Below are positions 19,908 to 28,386 of a DNA stretch of 64,000 nucleotides, piece by piece (the stretch's first letter is position 1; each line of letters opens with the position of its first letter). The notes below the pieces were generated by a model. That model was not told the origin of the DNA, made no database searches, and worked only from the letters and a program-made list of their open reading frames with translations. The position numbers and the translations under genes are program-made. The stretch is from Rhodoplanes sp. (GTDB taxonomy: Bacteria; Pseudomonadota; Alphaproteobacteria; Rhizobiales; Xanthobacteraceae): assembly GCF_013377085.1 (NCBI RefSeq), contig NZ_JACAAX010000011.1:62001-126000 (forward strand). The letters run 5' to 3'.

Positions 19908-21287
19908 ATGACGGCTCACGTCGTCGATGCCGCCGGGCAGAATGCAAACGCGCTGCTCGTCGCCCGCATCGAGCGCCTTCCCATCTCACGCAAGCTGATG
20001 ACCATCCGCGTCATCGTCGGCATTGCCACCTTCTTCGACGCCTACACGGTGCTGGCGATCGCCTTCGCGATGCCGCAGCTCGTCACCGAGTGGAAGCTCG
20101 CCCCGTCCGAGGTCGGCCTGATCATCTCGGCCGGCTACATCGGCCAGCTCATCGGCGCCCTGTTCTTCGGCTGGCTCGCCGAGAAGGTCGGCCGGCTGCA
20201 CGTGCTCCTGTTCACCATCGTGATGTTCGTCTCCATGGACATCGCCTGCCTGTTCGCCTGGAGCGGCGCGTCCATGATGGTATTCCGCTTCTTCCAGGGC
20301 ATCGGCACGGGCGCCGAGGTTCCGGTGGCGAGCGCCTACATCAACGAGTTCATCGGCGCCAAGAAGCGCGGCCGCTTCTTCCTGCTCTACGAGGTGATCT
20401 TCCCGGTCGGCCTGATGTTCGCCGGCATGGTCGGCTTCTTCCTGGTGCCGATCTACGGCTGGCGGGCGATGTTCATCGTCGGCCTCGTCCCCTCGATCCT
20501 CACCATCCCGATGCGCTGGCTGATGCCGGAATCGCCGCGCTGGCTCGCTTCCAAGGGCCGCATCGCCGAAGCCGAGAAGGTGGTCAAGAGCCTCGAGGAC
20601 GACATCACCAAGCGCGGCGGCGTGCTGCCCGAGCCGGTCGTGCGCCCAGTCGACCCGCGGGCGACGGCGAAGAGCGACTGGCGCGAGCTGTTCAGGGGCA
20701 TCTACCTGAAACGCACCCTGACGATCTGGGCCCTGTGGGTGTGCGCCTATCTGGTCAACAACGGCATGATCACCTGGCTGCCGACCCTCTATCGGTCGGT
20801 GTTCAAGCTGCCGCTGCAGACCAGCCTCGCCTATGGCTGGACCACCTCGGCCGTCGGCGTGCTCGCCTCGATCGCCTGCGCGCTGCTGATCGACAAGGTC
20901 GGCCGCAAGCCGTGGTACGCCGCGGCGTTCTTCCTCGGCGCCATTCCCCTGGTGATTCTGTCGTTCCTCGGCGCCACGTCGGCCGTGCAGGTGCTGATCC
21001 TGGCGACCGCCGTCTACGCGGTCCTGCAGACCGTCGCCTTCTCGCTCTATCTCTACTCGGCCGAACTCTACCCGACCCGCCTGCGGGCGATCGGCACCGG
21101 CTTCGGCAGCGCGTGGCTGCGGGCCGGATCGTCGATCGGCCCAATCATGGTCGGCTTCCTGATGGCCGACTTCGGCATCAGCTACGTGTTTGCCGCCTTC
21201 GCGGCGGTCGCGGTGTGCGGCGGCCTCGTCACGGTGCTGTTCGCCATCGAGACCAAGGGCAAGGTTCTGGAGGAGCTGTCGCCCTGA
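19908..21287 (+). CDS. MFS transporter (metabolite:H+ symporter type)
   Basis: The 459-residue protein has twelve predicted helices and the sugar-porter/AAHS-like signatures GWLAEKVGRL (loop 2-3), PESPRWLASKGR (central loop) and ALLIDKVGRKPW (loop 8-9). RFFQGIGTGAEVPVA marks helix 4. It should move an organic acid or sugar acid with protons. GGGAG precedes the ATG. Its position between a lyase and a TctC receptor, under the IclR regulator, gives the module two possible uptake routes. Confidence 0.88.
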   Translation: MTAHVVDAAGQNANALLVARIERLPISRKLMTIRVIVGIATFFDAYTVLAIAFAMPQLVTEWKLAPSEVGLIISAGYIGQLIGALFFGWLAEKVGRLHVLLFTIVMFVSMDIACLFAWSGASMMVFRFFQGIGTGAEVPVASAYINEFIGAKKRGRFFLLYEVIFPVGLMFAGMVGFFLVPIYGWRAMFIVGLVPSILTIPMRWLMPESPRWLASKGRIAEAEKVVKSLEDDITKRGGVLPEPVVRPVDPRATAKSDWRELFRGIYLKRTLTIWALWVCAYLVNNGMITWLPTLYRSVFKLPLQTSLAYGWTTSAVGVLASIACALLIDKVGRKPWYAAAFFLGAIPLVILSFLGATSAVQVLILATAVYAVLQTVAFSLYLYSAELYPTRLRAIGTGFGSAWLRAGSSIGPIMVGFLMADFGISYVFAAFAAVAVCGGLVTVLFAIETKGKVLEELSP

Positions 21288-21299
21288 TGTGAAGCACCT

Positions 21300-21334
21300 C
21301 GGCCGGCCCGCATGTGCGGGCCGGCCGCTCTGTT
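21300..21334 (+). terminator. Strong stem-loop after the MFS gene
   Basis: Thirteen bases (21300-21312) pair perfectly with 21315-21327, leaving a TG in the loop, and a pyrimidine-rich CTCTGTTCCTT follows. It lies 13 bases after the stop codon and probably ends or weakens transcription before the receptor gene. Confidence 0.7.
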
Positions 21335-21480
21335 CCTTGCCGTGTTTCCCGGCCTTCGGGCCGACTCGTCCTCCCATTGCGGCGCGCCTCGGCGCGTCGA
21401 TCGCGTGTCGACCATTGCCCCGTTCACCGGACGTCGCCGGTCTCGAGAACGCGCGACCTCCCCCCGAAAAGGACAGGACC

Positions 21481-22461
21481 ATGCTGCATCGACGTGATTT
21501 CCTCATCGCCACCGCGATCGCAGGCCTCGCGCCCGTCGCCGCGCCGGCCTACGCTCAAGGCGAGGCTCCGATCAAACGCCCGATCCGCCTGGTCGTGCCG
21601 TTCGCCGCCGGCGGCGGCGTCGACGTGTTCGCCCGCCTGCTCGCCGAGAAGCTGAAGGAGAAGAGCGGCCTCACCGTCGTGGTCGAGAACCGCGCCGGCG
21701 CCAATGGCTCGATCGGCGGCTCCGCGGTGCGCATCGCCGAGCCCGACGGCACCACCCTGCTGTTCTCCGCCGCCACCCACGTGATGGCGAAGCAGGTGAT
21801 GCGCAGCCCGCCCTACGACCCGGTCACCGACTTCACGCCGGTCGCCCGTGTCGGCGAGGCGCCCATGCTGGTCGTGATGGCGCCCAACCTGCCGTTCAAG
21901 ACCATCGCCGAGGTGGTCGCCGACGCGCGCCAGAGGCCCGACAAGTGGACTTTCGCCACGTCGGCGCTCGGCGCGCCCGGCCATCTGGCCACCGTCGCCT
22001 TCAACAAGCTCGCCGGGCTCAATCTCACCATTGCGCCCTATCGCGGCACCGCTCCTGGCCTCACCGACGTCGCCGCCGGGCACGTCCAGCTCATGATCGA
22101 TCCGGTGCTGGCGCTGCTGCCGATGGCGCGCAGCGGCCACGTCAAGCCGCTGGCCGTCACGGCGCGCAAGCGCGTCGCTCTCGCGCCCGAGATCCCGACT
22201 GCGGCGGAGAGCGGCATGCCGGGGCTCGAATACGCCTCCTGGTACGGGGTGTGGGGCCCGAAGGGACTGCCCGGCGACGCCGTCGCGTGGCTCAACAAGG
22301 CCTGCGGCGCCGCAGCCGTCGAGCTCGGCGCCTCGGGCCGCCTCGCCGAGCTCGGCATCGAGCCCGTCACGGGGACGCCAGAGGAGTTCGCTCAGTTCAT
22401 CGCCGAGGACGTGCAGCGCAACACCGAGCTGTTGAGGTCGGTAAACTTCGAGCCGGTGTGA
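21481..22461 (+). CDS. TctC/Bug-family periplasmic solute receptor
   Basis: Bug proteins are Venus-flytrap receptors that hand carboxylates to TctAB-type membrane proteins. This one has 326 residues and a signal peptide with a twin-arginine look (RRDFL, hydrophobic core, cut after AYAQG). The mature part has the family's PIRLVVPFAAGG ligand loop, VVENRAGANGSIG and APYRGTAPGLTDVAAG. AAAAGGACAGG precedes the ATG. It closes the IclR module. No tctA or tctB follows; the next gene is hipA on the other strand. Confidence 0.9.
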   Translation: MLHRRDFLIATAIAGLAPVAAPAYAQGEAPIKRPIRLVVPFAAGGGVDVFARLLAEKLKEKSGLTVVVENRAGANGSIGGSAVRIAEPDGTTLLFSAATHVMAKQVMRSPPYDPVTDFTPVARVGEAPMLVVMAPNLPFKTIAEVVADARQRPDKWTFATSALGAPGHLATVAFNKLAGLNLTIAPYRGTAPGLTDVAAGHVQLMIDPVLALLPMARSGHVKPLAVTARKRVALAPEIPTAAESGMPGLEYASWYGVWGPKGLPGDAVAWLNKACGAAAVELGASGRLAELGIEPVTGTPEEFAQFIAEDVQRNTELLRSVNFEPV

Positions 22462-22568
22462 GGCCATCGCGAACGACGACACCTCATGCCCGCGCCCGCT
22501 GACGGCATCCGGGCCTCGGACCGGCGGAGCAGGCATGAGGGCTCGGATGGCCGGGACAGACTCGGCGC

Positions 22569-23867
22569 TCATCCGGGCCGATCGGTCGCAGCGAGCAAGT
22601 CGGCCAGATGCATCGGAGCGCCTTCGAACGCGAACGGGTTCAGGATCTGCCTCCGCCACAGGAGATTGCGCTCGACCTCGGACAGCCCGGCATCCCGGCA
22701 GAGGCCGGGCCATCCCTCGGTGATCGTCCGGATCTGGTGCTCGGCGACGGCGGCGGCGTCGTGCGGAGACAACAGGAAATTGGCGGCGGCCTCGAGGCAC
22801 ACGGCGATCCGGCTCGACCGCTCGTCGCCGGTGATCAGCATGGCCTGGCTCGCTTCGTTCCCGGCGCGCGGCTGCGGGCAGATGTCGTAGGCCGGCGTCA
22901 GGCGCAGGTCCTTGCCGGTCCAGAAGGCCGCATGGTTGCGGGCATGGTCGTCGGTGTTTCCGCAGAGAATGTTGAAGACGAGCCGGCCGAACAGCTCGCG
23001 AAGCGTTTCCTTCGGCGCCGTGAAGCGATGGCGGATGATGGTCGCGAGATCCTCGTAGCTCGCATAACGGGCCATCATCTCGTCGAGTCCGAAGAGCGTC
23101 AGGGCCGAGACCATCGCGTTCCGCTGCCAGCCGGCATCGACCTTCTCGCGGTCGAAACGTTCGATCAGAATGACGTCCTTCACGTCGACCTTGGCCAGCT
23201 CGACGTGCGCGACGTCGAGCCCGACGAGCGCGGCGAGGCGCATGGCCACGAACTCGCCCTTCACGACATTCGTGACATCGGTCCGCGACGAGAACTTCGC
23301 GATGTACTTCTTGTCGCCTTCGACGATCATCGCCTTCGGCCGGGCGCCGCCCAGCGAGCTTCCATCGAAGAGCGCCTGATCGAGCTCGGGCGTGAGCGGC
23401 GTGCCGTCCTCGACCCGTCTCGCGGCATCGAGGAGCTCCTCCAGCGTCGCGCCGGCCGCCTGGCGCGGTTCGTAGCGCGTCGGCGATGCCTGGAAATCCA
23501 ACGCGCCGATCCGGTCGGAGCCCGACTCCAGCAGATAGGTCAGCTCGTCGATGTCGGCCGTATCGACCTCCCGGCCCTTGCGTCCGAACCTCCTGTTCAG
23601 GATGACGCGCCGCCCCCATGCGTCGGGTGCAGCGTCCCGGAGACAGCTCGGCATGGTCAGGCCGGCCGCCGGCGGCAGGGCCCCGAGGCGGAGAGGCAGC
23701 TCGGGCAGATAGATCGGGATCGCGTCTTGGCGCTGGAGATAGCTGCGGCCGTAATTGAAGACGAACTGGCCGTCGACCCTCGCCAGCCGTCCGGCCACCA
23801 CCGGCTCGGTCCGGTCGGGCAGCCATATCCAGACAAAGGCCTCGCCGGGAGCCGTATCAGAAGTCAT
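22569..23867 (-). CDS. hipA: HipA-family toxin kinase
   Basis: The 432-residue protein has the HipA N-domain (about 20-110, FVFNYGRSYLQR) and the HipA C-terminal kinase domain. The glycine loop SLGGARPKA is at 171-179, the ATP-side Lys in KYIAKFSS, and the catalytic loop NTDDHARNH at 304-312 is complete, so it should be an active kinase. HipA of E. coli phosphorylates glutamyl-tRNA synthetase and causes dormancy; the target here is not known. Its start overlaps the end of the antitoxin gene by 11 bases, which points to coupled translation. Confidence 0.92.
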   Translation of the reverse strand: MTSDTAPGEAFVWIWLPDRTEPVVAGRLARVDGQFVFNYGRSYLQRQDAIPIYLPELPLRLGALPPAAGLTMPSCLRDAAPDAWGRRVILNRRFGRKGREVDTADIDELTYLLESGSDRIGALDFQASPTRYEPRQAAGATLEELLDAARRVEDGTPLTPELDQALFDGSSLGGARPKAMIVEGDKKYIAKFSSRTDVTNVVKGEFVAMRLAALVGLDVAHVELAKVDVKDVILIERFDREKVDAGWQRNAMVSALTLFGLDEMMARYASYEDLATIIRHRFTAPKETLRELFGRLVFNILCGNTDDHARNHAAFWTGKDLRLTPAYDICPQPRAGNEASQAMLITGDERSSRIAVCLEAAANFLLSPHDAAAVAEHQIRTITEGWPGLCRDAGLSEVERNLLWRRQILNPFAFEGAPMHLADLLAATDRPG

Positions 23868-24195
23868 CCTTGACCGCCTTCGTCGAGACGCGGACGGACT
23901 TCGGCAGCAGCGTCAGTGTGGCGGCGTTGGCGGACATGGTCGCGGCGATCGCCGACCGATCCGCATCGAACAGCTTCACGCCCGTGACGGCGGCGGCCTC
24001 GAAGACGGAGCCGATCGAGCAGCCCGGATCACCCCGCTCGATGCGTCGGAGAAGCCCCCGCGAGATGCCGGTCCGTTGCGCGACGTCCTCGGCGGTCAGC
24101 TTGCGCTCGATCCGGCCGCGCCGGATCAACTGGCCGAGAAGGGCGGCCGCATCGCGGCTGTAGCGGGAGTATGGACGACTCGCTGGCTTCACCAT
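23857..24195 (-). CDS. hipB: HipB-like antitoxin, Xre-type HTH
   Basis: This 112-residue protein has one helix-turn-helix (about 20-70; KLTAEDVAQRTGISRGLLRRIERG, recognition helix in ISRGLLRRIE) and a C-terminal tail that in HipB binds the toxin. It precedes hipA with an 11-base overlap. HipB neutralises HipA and, as a HipAB complex, represses its own promoter. Three like-spaced palindromes upstream are its probable operators. Confidence 0.9.
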   Translation of the reverse strand: MVKPASRPYSRYSRDAAALLGQLIRRGRIERKLTAEDVAQRTGISRGLLRRIERGDPGCSIGSVFEAAAVTGVKLFDADRSAIAATMSANAATLTLLPKSVRVSTKAVKDDF

Positions 24196-24226
24196 GGCTC
24201 ATAAATCGACCTGGAGGGGCTTCTAC

Positions 24227-24242
24227 GATCCATTAATGGATC
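24227..24242. promoter_or_regulatory. hipBA operator A
   Basis: GATCCATTAATGGATC is a perfect 16-base palindrome directly downstream of the predicted -10 element, so a bound repressor would block the start of transcription. Arms and central sequence match sites B and C. Confidence 0.7.
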
Positions 24243-24271
24243 ATATTGGCACCATGAGGCCGATACGTCAA
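24243..24271 (-). promoter_or_regulatory. Predicted hipBA promoter
   Basis: On the minus strand TTGACG (24271-24266) is a good -35 element; 17 bases later CAATAT (24248-24243) is a weak -10. The pair lies exactly between operators A and B, which supports it despite the poor -10. Confidence 0.5.
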
Positions 24272-24276
24272 CAAAT

Positions 24277-24292
24277 GGGCCATCAACGGTCC
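24277..24292. promoter_or_regulatory. hipBA operator B
   Basis: GGGCCATCAACGGTCC has the same 16-base layout as site A (arms around an A/T-rich centre). It starts 50 bases from site A and lies just upstream of the -35 element. Confidence 0.6.
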
Positions 24293-24307
24293 AAAAGACA
24301 ATCTCCC

Positions 24308-24323
24308 GGTCCGTTAATAGACC
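24308..24323. promoter_or_regulatory. hipBA operator C
   Basis: GGTCCGTTAATAGACC is an imperfect palindrome of the same length, 31 bases (about three helical turns) from site B, so both could lie on one face of the DNA. Confidence 0.6.
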
Positions 24324-24341
24324 AAGACCCCTCCTCCCCGC

Positions 24342-26072
24342 TCAATGAATCTCCGGCTCCGCCGTCGGCGCCGTGCCCTGCAAGAAATCGAAGTCGCAGC
24401 CTTCGTCGGCCTGGCCGACATGGGCCGAGTACATCGCCCCCCAGCCGCGCTCGTAGCGCGGCGGCGGCGGCGTCCAGGCGGCGCGGCGACGGGCCAGCTC
24501 CTCCTCGCCGACATGCAGATGGATGCTGCGCCCGTCGGCGTCGATCTCGAGGCGGTCGCCGGTCCGCACCAGCGCCAGCGGGCCGCCGACGAAGCTCTCC
24601 GGACAGACGTGGAGAATGCAGGCGCCGTAGCTGGTGCCGCTCATGCGTCCGTCGGACACGCGCACCATGTCGCGCACGCCGGCGCGCAGCAGCTTTTTAG
24701 GGATCGGCAGCATGCCCCATTCGGGCATGCCGGGGCCGCCCTTGGGGCCGGCGTTCTTCAGCACCAGCACGTGGTCGGGCGTGACCTCGAGGTCGTCGCG
24801 GTCGACCGTGCGGGCCATCTCGTCATAGGTCTCGAAGGCGAGCACGGGCCCGCAGTGCTTCAGGAGCCGCTGATCGGCGGCCGGCGGCTTCATCACGCAA
24901 CCGCGCGGCGCCAGATTGCCGGTGAGCACGGCCGTAGCGCCCGATCGCGAGACGGGATCTGACATCGGCCGGATGATGTCGCGCCGATGCACGCGCGCGC
25001 CCTCCAGCGCCTCGCCGAGCGGTTTGCCGACGACGCCGACGCAGGAGAGATCGAGCGCCTCGCGCAGTTCCCCCATCAGCGCCTTGAGACCGCCGGCATA
25101 ATAAAAATCCTCCATCAGCCACTGGCCCGAGGGGCGCACGTTCGCGAGCACGGGAATTTCGCGAGAAAGAGCGTCGAAGCGCCCCATGTCGAGCGTCAGG
25201 CCGGCGCGCCGCGCCATCGCGACCAGATGGATGATGGCATTGGTCGAGCCGCCCATGGCCATGTGAACCCGGATCGCGTTGTCGAACGCGGCCGTCGACA
25301 GGATGCGGGCCGGGGTCTGGTCCTCCCACACCATGTCGACGATGCGCCGGCCGGAGGCGGCCGCCATGCGCGAGTGCGAGGAATCGACGGCCGGGATCGA
25401 CGATGCGCCCGGCAGCGTGAAGCCGAGTGCTTCGGCGATCGCCATCATGGTGGCGGCCGTGCCCATCACCATGCAGGTGCCGAAGGAGCGGGCGATGCCG
25501 CCCTCGATCTCGGTCCACTCGGTCTCGCCGATATTGCCGGCGCGCTTCTCGTCCCAGTATTTCCAGGTATCGGCGCCGGAGCCGAGCGTCTCGCCGCGCC
25601 AGTGGCCGCGCAGCATCGGTCCGGCCGGCACGTAGATGGCCGGCAGGCCCATGCTGATCGCCCCCATCAGCAGGCCCGGCGTGGTCTTGTCGCAGCCGCC
25701 CATGAGGACCACGCCATCGATGGGATGGCTGCGTAAAAGCTCCTCGGTCTCCATCGCCAGGAAGTTGCGGTAGAGCATCGCCGAGGGCTTGACGATCGGC
25801 TCGGCGAGCGACATCGCCGGCAGCTCCAGCGGCAGGCCGCCGGCCTGCAGCACGCCGCGCTTCACGTCCTCGGCGCGCTCGCGCAGATGGCCGTGGCACG
25901 GGTTGATGTCGCTCCAGGTGTTGACGATGCCGATCACCGGCTTGCCGACCCAGTCGGCCGAATCGTAGCCGAGCTGGCGCAGGCGCGAGCGGTGCCCGAA
26001 GGATCTGAGATCGGAGACCCCGAACCAGCGGTGGCTGCGGAGGCTTTCGGCGGTCTTGCGTTTGGATGTCAT
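24342..26072 (-). CDS. IlvD/Edd-family sugar-acid dehydratase
   Basis: The 576-residue protein is an iron-sulfur dehydratase. Three cysteines that hold the cluster in this family are in place: Cys59 (NPCHGH), Cys127 (GGCDKT) and Cys200 (GTCMVMGTAATM). The late VSDGRMSGTSYG loop supplies the catalytic Ser. Length and the MGGSTNAIIHL and PMLRGHWRG segments fit the L-arabinonate-type subgroup better than branched-chain IlvD. It would turn a sugar acid into a 2-oxo-3-deoxy acid. Its ATG overlaps the stop of the MBL gene (TGATG), so the two are likely co-translated. Confidence 0.88.
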   Translation of the reverse strand: MTSKRKTAESLRSHRWFGVSDLRSFGHRSRLRQLGYDSADWVGKPVIGIVNTWSDINPCHGHLRERAEDVKRGVLQAGGLPLELPAMSLAEPIVKPSAMLYRNFLAMETEELLRSHPIDGVVLMGGCDKTTPGLLMGAISMGLPAIYVPAGPMLRGHWRGETLGSGADTWKYWDEKRAGNIGETEWTEIEGGIARSFGTCMVMGTAATMMAIAEALGFTLPGASSIPAVDSSHSRMAAASGRRIVDMVWEDQTPARILSTAAFDNAIRVHMAMGGSTNAIIHLVAMARRAGLTLDMGRFDALSREIPVLANVRPSGQWLMEDFYYAGGLKALMGELREALDLSCVGVVGKPLGEALEGARVHRRDIIRPMSDPVSRSGATAVLTGNLAPRGCVMKPPAADQRLLKHCGPVLAFETYDEMARTVDRDDLEVTPDHVLVLKNAGPKGGPGMPEWGMLPIPKKLLRAGVRDMVRVSDGRMSGTSYGACILHVCPESFVGGPLALVRTGDRLEIDADGRSIHLHVGEEELARRRAAWTPPPPRYERGWGAMYSAHVGQADEGCDFDFLQGTAPTAEPEIH

Positions 26073-27055
26073 CACAGCACGTAGCGTTTGCCGACGACCG
26101 ACGGCGCGACCACGCCATCGCCGAAGGTGTTGGTGAGGGCAGTGACGGCGCGCCAGCCGGTGCAATGACCGGCGGCGATCACCTTCAGATCGAACTGGCG
26201 CAGCGCCGCCACCGTGTCGGGGATGATCGCCTCGGTCGCGCCCGACAGGTGCAGCCCGCCGAGCACACCGAACACCGGCACGCCGGGATGGCAGTCGCGC
26301 GCGTGGAGAAGCACGTTGACGACGCCGGCATGCGAGCAGGCCGTGAACACGAACAGGCCCTTGCCGGCGACATGCACGGCGAGGAAGCGCTCGTCCATGA
26401 TCCAGGGGTCGGGCTCCCAGTCGCGGCCGTCGACCGTGCGGCGATACTGGCCGGGCAGGCCTTTCTCGAACGGCGTGACGCGCGGAATCTCGCCGCTGAG
26501 GAAGAACATCTCGTCGAGGAAGACCTGCGGCTCGACCGTATTGACGACGGTGGCGCCGTGCTCGGTCAGCCCTTCGACGCTCGGGATGTCGTCCATCAGC
26601 CGCATGGTGCCGTTCGGCAGCTTCACGCCGCGCGAGCGGAACATGCCGGGATGCGTGTAGAACGGCACGGCGCGGCCGCCATTGCGGCTGCGGATCATGC
26701 CGAGCGCCGTGACCATGCCGCCGGCGTGATCCCAATGGCCGTGCGACAGCACCATGGTCTCGACGGCGCCGAGATCGACCTCGAGGCGCGTCGCGTTGCG
26801 CTCGAACGCATAGGGCTCCGGCCCGGCGTCGAACAGCACCGTGCGGCAGCGGTCGCCGCGCCGCGCCGTGATCAGGCAGGACAGGCCGTGCGCCGCGCAG
26901 CACAGGCAGCTCGCCCGCAGCGGCGAGCCGCGCCGCAGCAGATAGGGCCACTCGGCCTCGGCGTATTTGGGCACGGTGGAGAGGCTGTCCACCGCATTGT
27001 CGACGAGGATCTGGATTTCGAGAGAGTCGACGGGAGCCAGCATGTCTCCGGCCAT
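26072..27055 (-). CDS. MBL-fold hydrolase (dihydropterin-phosphate-synthase-like subgroup)
   Basis: The 327-residue protein shows H105-x-H107-x-D109-H110 (SHGHWDH), later ACSHAG and GGLHL, and the GHCTGW motif. These mark the archaeal-type subgroup named after 7,8-dihydropterin-6-methyl-aminobenzene-phosphate synthase (Mj0301); bacterial members have mostly unknown substrates, and a lactonase or esterase step is conceivable here. A Cys-rich stretch (residues 50-60, four Cys and one His) precedes the metal site. ATG 27043 is an alternative start. The stop overlaps the dehydratase start by one base, pointing to a common pathway. Confidence 0.82.
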   Translation of the reverse strand: MAGDMLAPVDSLEIQILVDNAVDSLSTVPKYAEAEWPYLLRRGSPLRASCLCCAAHGLSCLITARRGDRCRTVLFDAGPEPYAFERNATRLEVDLGAVETMVLSHGHWDHAGGMVTALGMIRSRNGGRAVPFYTHPGMFRSRGVKLPNGTMRLMDDIPSVEGLTEHGATVVNTVEPQVFLDEMFFLSGEIPRVTPFEKGLPGQYRRTVDGRDWEPDPWIMDERFLAVHVAGKGLFVFTACSHAGVVNVLLHARDCHPGVPVFGVLGGLHLSGATEAIIPDTVAALRQFDLKVIAAGHCTGWRAVTALTNTFGDGVVAPSVVGKRYVL

Positions 27056-27265
27056 CCTTCCACGGCGGTCCCGGAGGCGGGACGGGACAGGATCGACCGC
27101 CGTGTCGACGAGCCTACTGCATGGGCCGGCGTCGGCGAAGCGCCGAAGGCCGGCGCTCCCGACAGAGCGGCCCTGCGGCGGATGCGCCGTCCCCGCGCGG
27201 GCCCCGGAGACGGCGGCGCGGCCCGGCCGGCGGGACTCGCCCGCCGGGCTTCGACGGTGCGGCCG

Positions 27266-28257
27266 TCAGTCGATGCTGGCGCCGGAGAAGCGGACCACCT
27301 TCTCCCACTTGTCGGTCTCGTCCTTCATGATCTTGCCGAAGTCCTCCGGCGGACCGATCAGGGGGGCGCCGCCGAGCTCGGCCAGCCGCGCCTTCAGCTT
27401 CGGGTCGGCCAGTGCCTGGTTGACGGCGCGGTTGAGCTTGGCGATCACGGCCGGCGGCGTGGCCTTGGGAGCACCGATGCCGAACCAGGCGCTCGCCTCG
27501 TAGCCCGGCACGGTCGCGCCGACGGTCGGCACGCCGGGGAGCTGGTCCGACGGCGTGTCGGTCGTCACCGCGATGGCGCGCAGCTTGCCGGCCCGGATGT
27601 GCTCGATCGACGACGGCAGGTTGTCGAAGATGACGTCGACGGTGCCGGCGATCAGATCGGTCAGGGCGGGACCTGCACCGCGATACGGCACGTGGGTCAT
27701 CTTGATGCCGGTCAGCGCCATCAGCATCTCGCCGACAGATGCACCGAGGTGCCGTTGCCGGACGAGGCCATGTTGATCTTGCCGGGGTTCGCCTTGGCGT
27801 AGGCGACGAACTCGGCGACCGTCCTGGCCGGGAAGCTCGGATTGACCTCCATCACGTTCGGCACCCGGACGAGGCCGGCGACCGGGGCGATGTCGCGCAG
27901 GACGTTGAAGTTGAGCTTCTTGTAGAGCGTGGCATTGATGCCGTTGGCCGGATTGACCAGCAGCAGCGTGTAGCCGTCGGGCGGCGAGTTCACCACCATC
28001 TCGGTGCCGATATTGTTGCCGGCGCCGGGCTTGTTCTCGACCACGAACTGCTGGCCGAGAATCTCCGAGAGATGCTGGCCGACGATGCGGGCGAGAATGT
28101 CGGTGGTCCCGGCGGGCGGATACGACACCACGAAGCGCACCGGCCGGTTGGGATAGTCCGTCGCCTCGTCCTGCGCGACCGCAGCGCCCGCGACCGCGAA
28201 GCTCGCGGCCAACGCGAACGCCGTCACGCGAGAAACGAAAAGTCCCACAACCCGCAT
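27266..28257 (-). pseudogene. TctC/Bug receptor gene split by a one-base deletion
   Basis: Two open frames (28257-27721 and 27727-27266) encode the N- and C-terminal halves of one Bug receptor. The first half ends SVHLSARC-stop; its intact neighbour reads SIHLSGELFMAM. Restoring one base gives SVHLSGEMLMAL and joins the frames. On the plus strand the neighbour has CTCGCCCGACAG where this copy has CTCGCCGACAG, so one C of a CCC run is missing at 27731-27733. AGGAG precedes the ATG at 28257, and the signal peptide is intact. It is either a fresh pseudogene or an assembly error. Confidence 0.88.
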
Positions 28258-28386
28258 TGCCTTGCTCCTGTGCGGCGCCATGCGCCTGTGCGTCCGATCG
28301 GCCGATTCACCCGGCTCTTTCGTTGCATCCTAAGCGGGCGCTTGCTCGCGCCACAACCAACTCTTCGTCAGATCATGAATGTCGCG

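Noticed and set aside
24342-26951. Single 869-residue MBL-dehydratase fusion
   Set aside because: The upstream part is the MBL gene read in the wrong frame; the true genes overlap by one base in different frames.
27720-27735. Programmed frameshift in the split receptor gene
   Set aside because: No slippery heptamer or downstream structure is seen, and the paralogue has the extra base, so a plain one-base deletion explains it.
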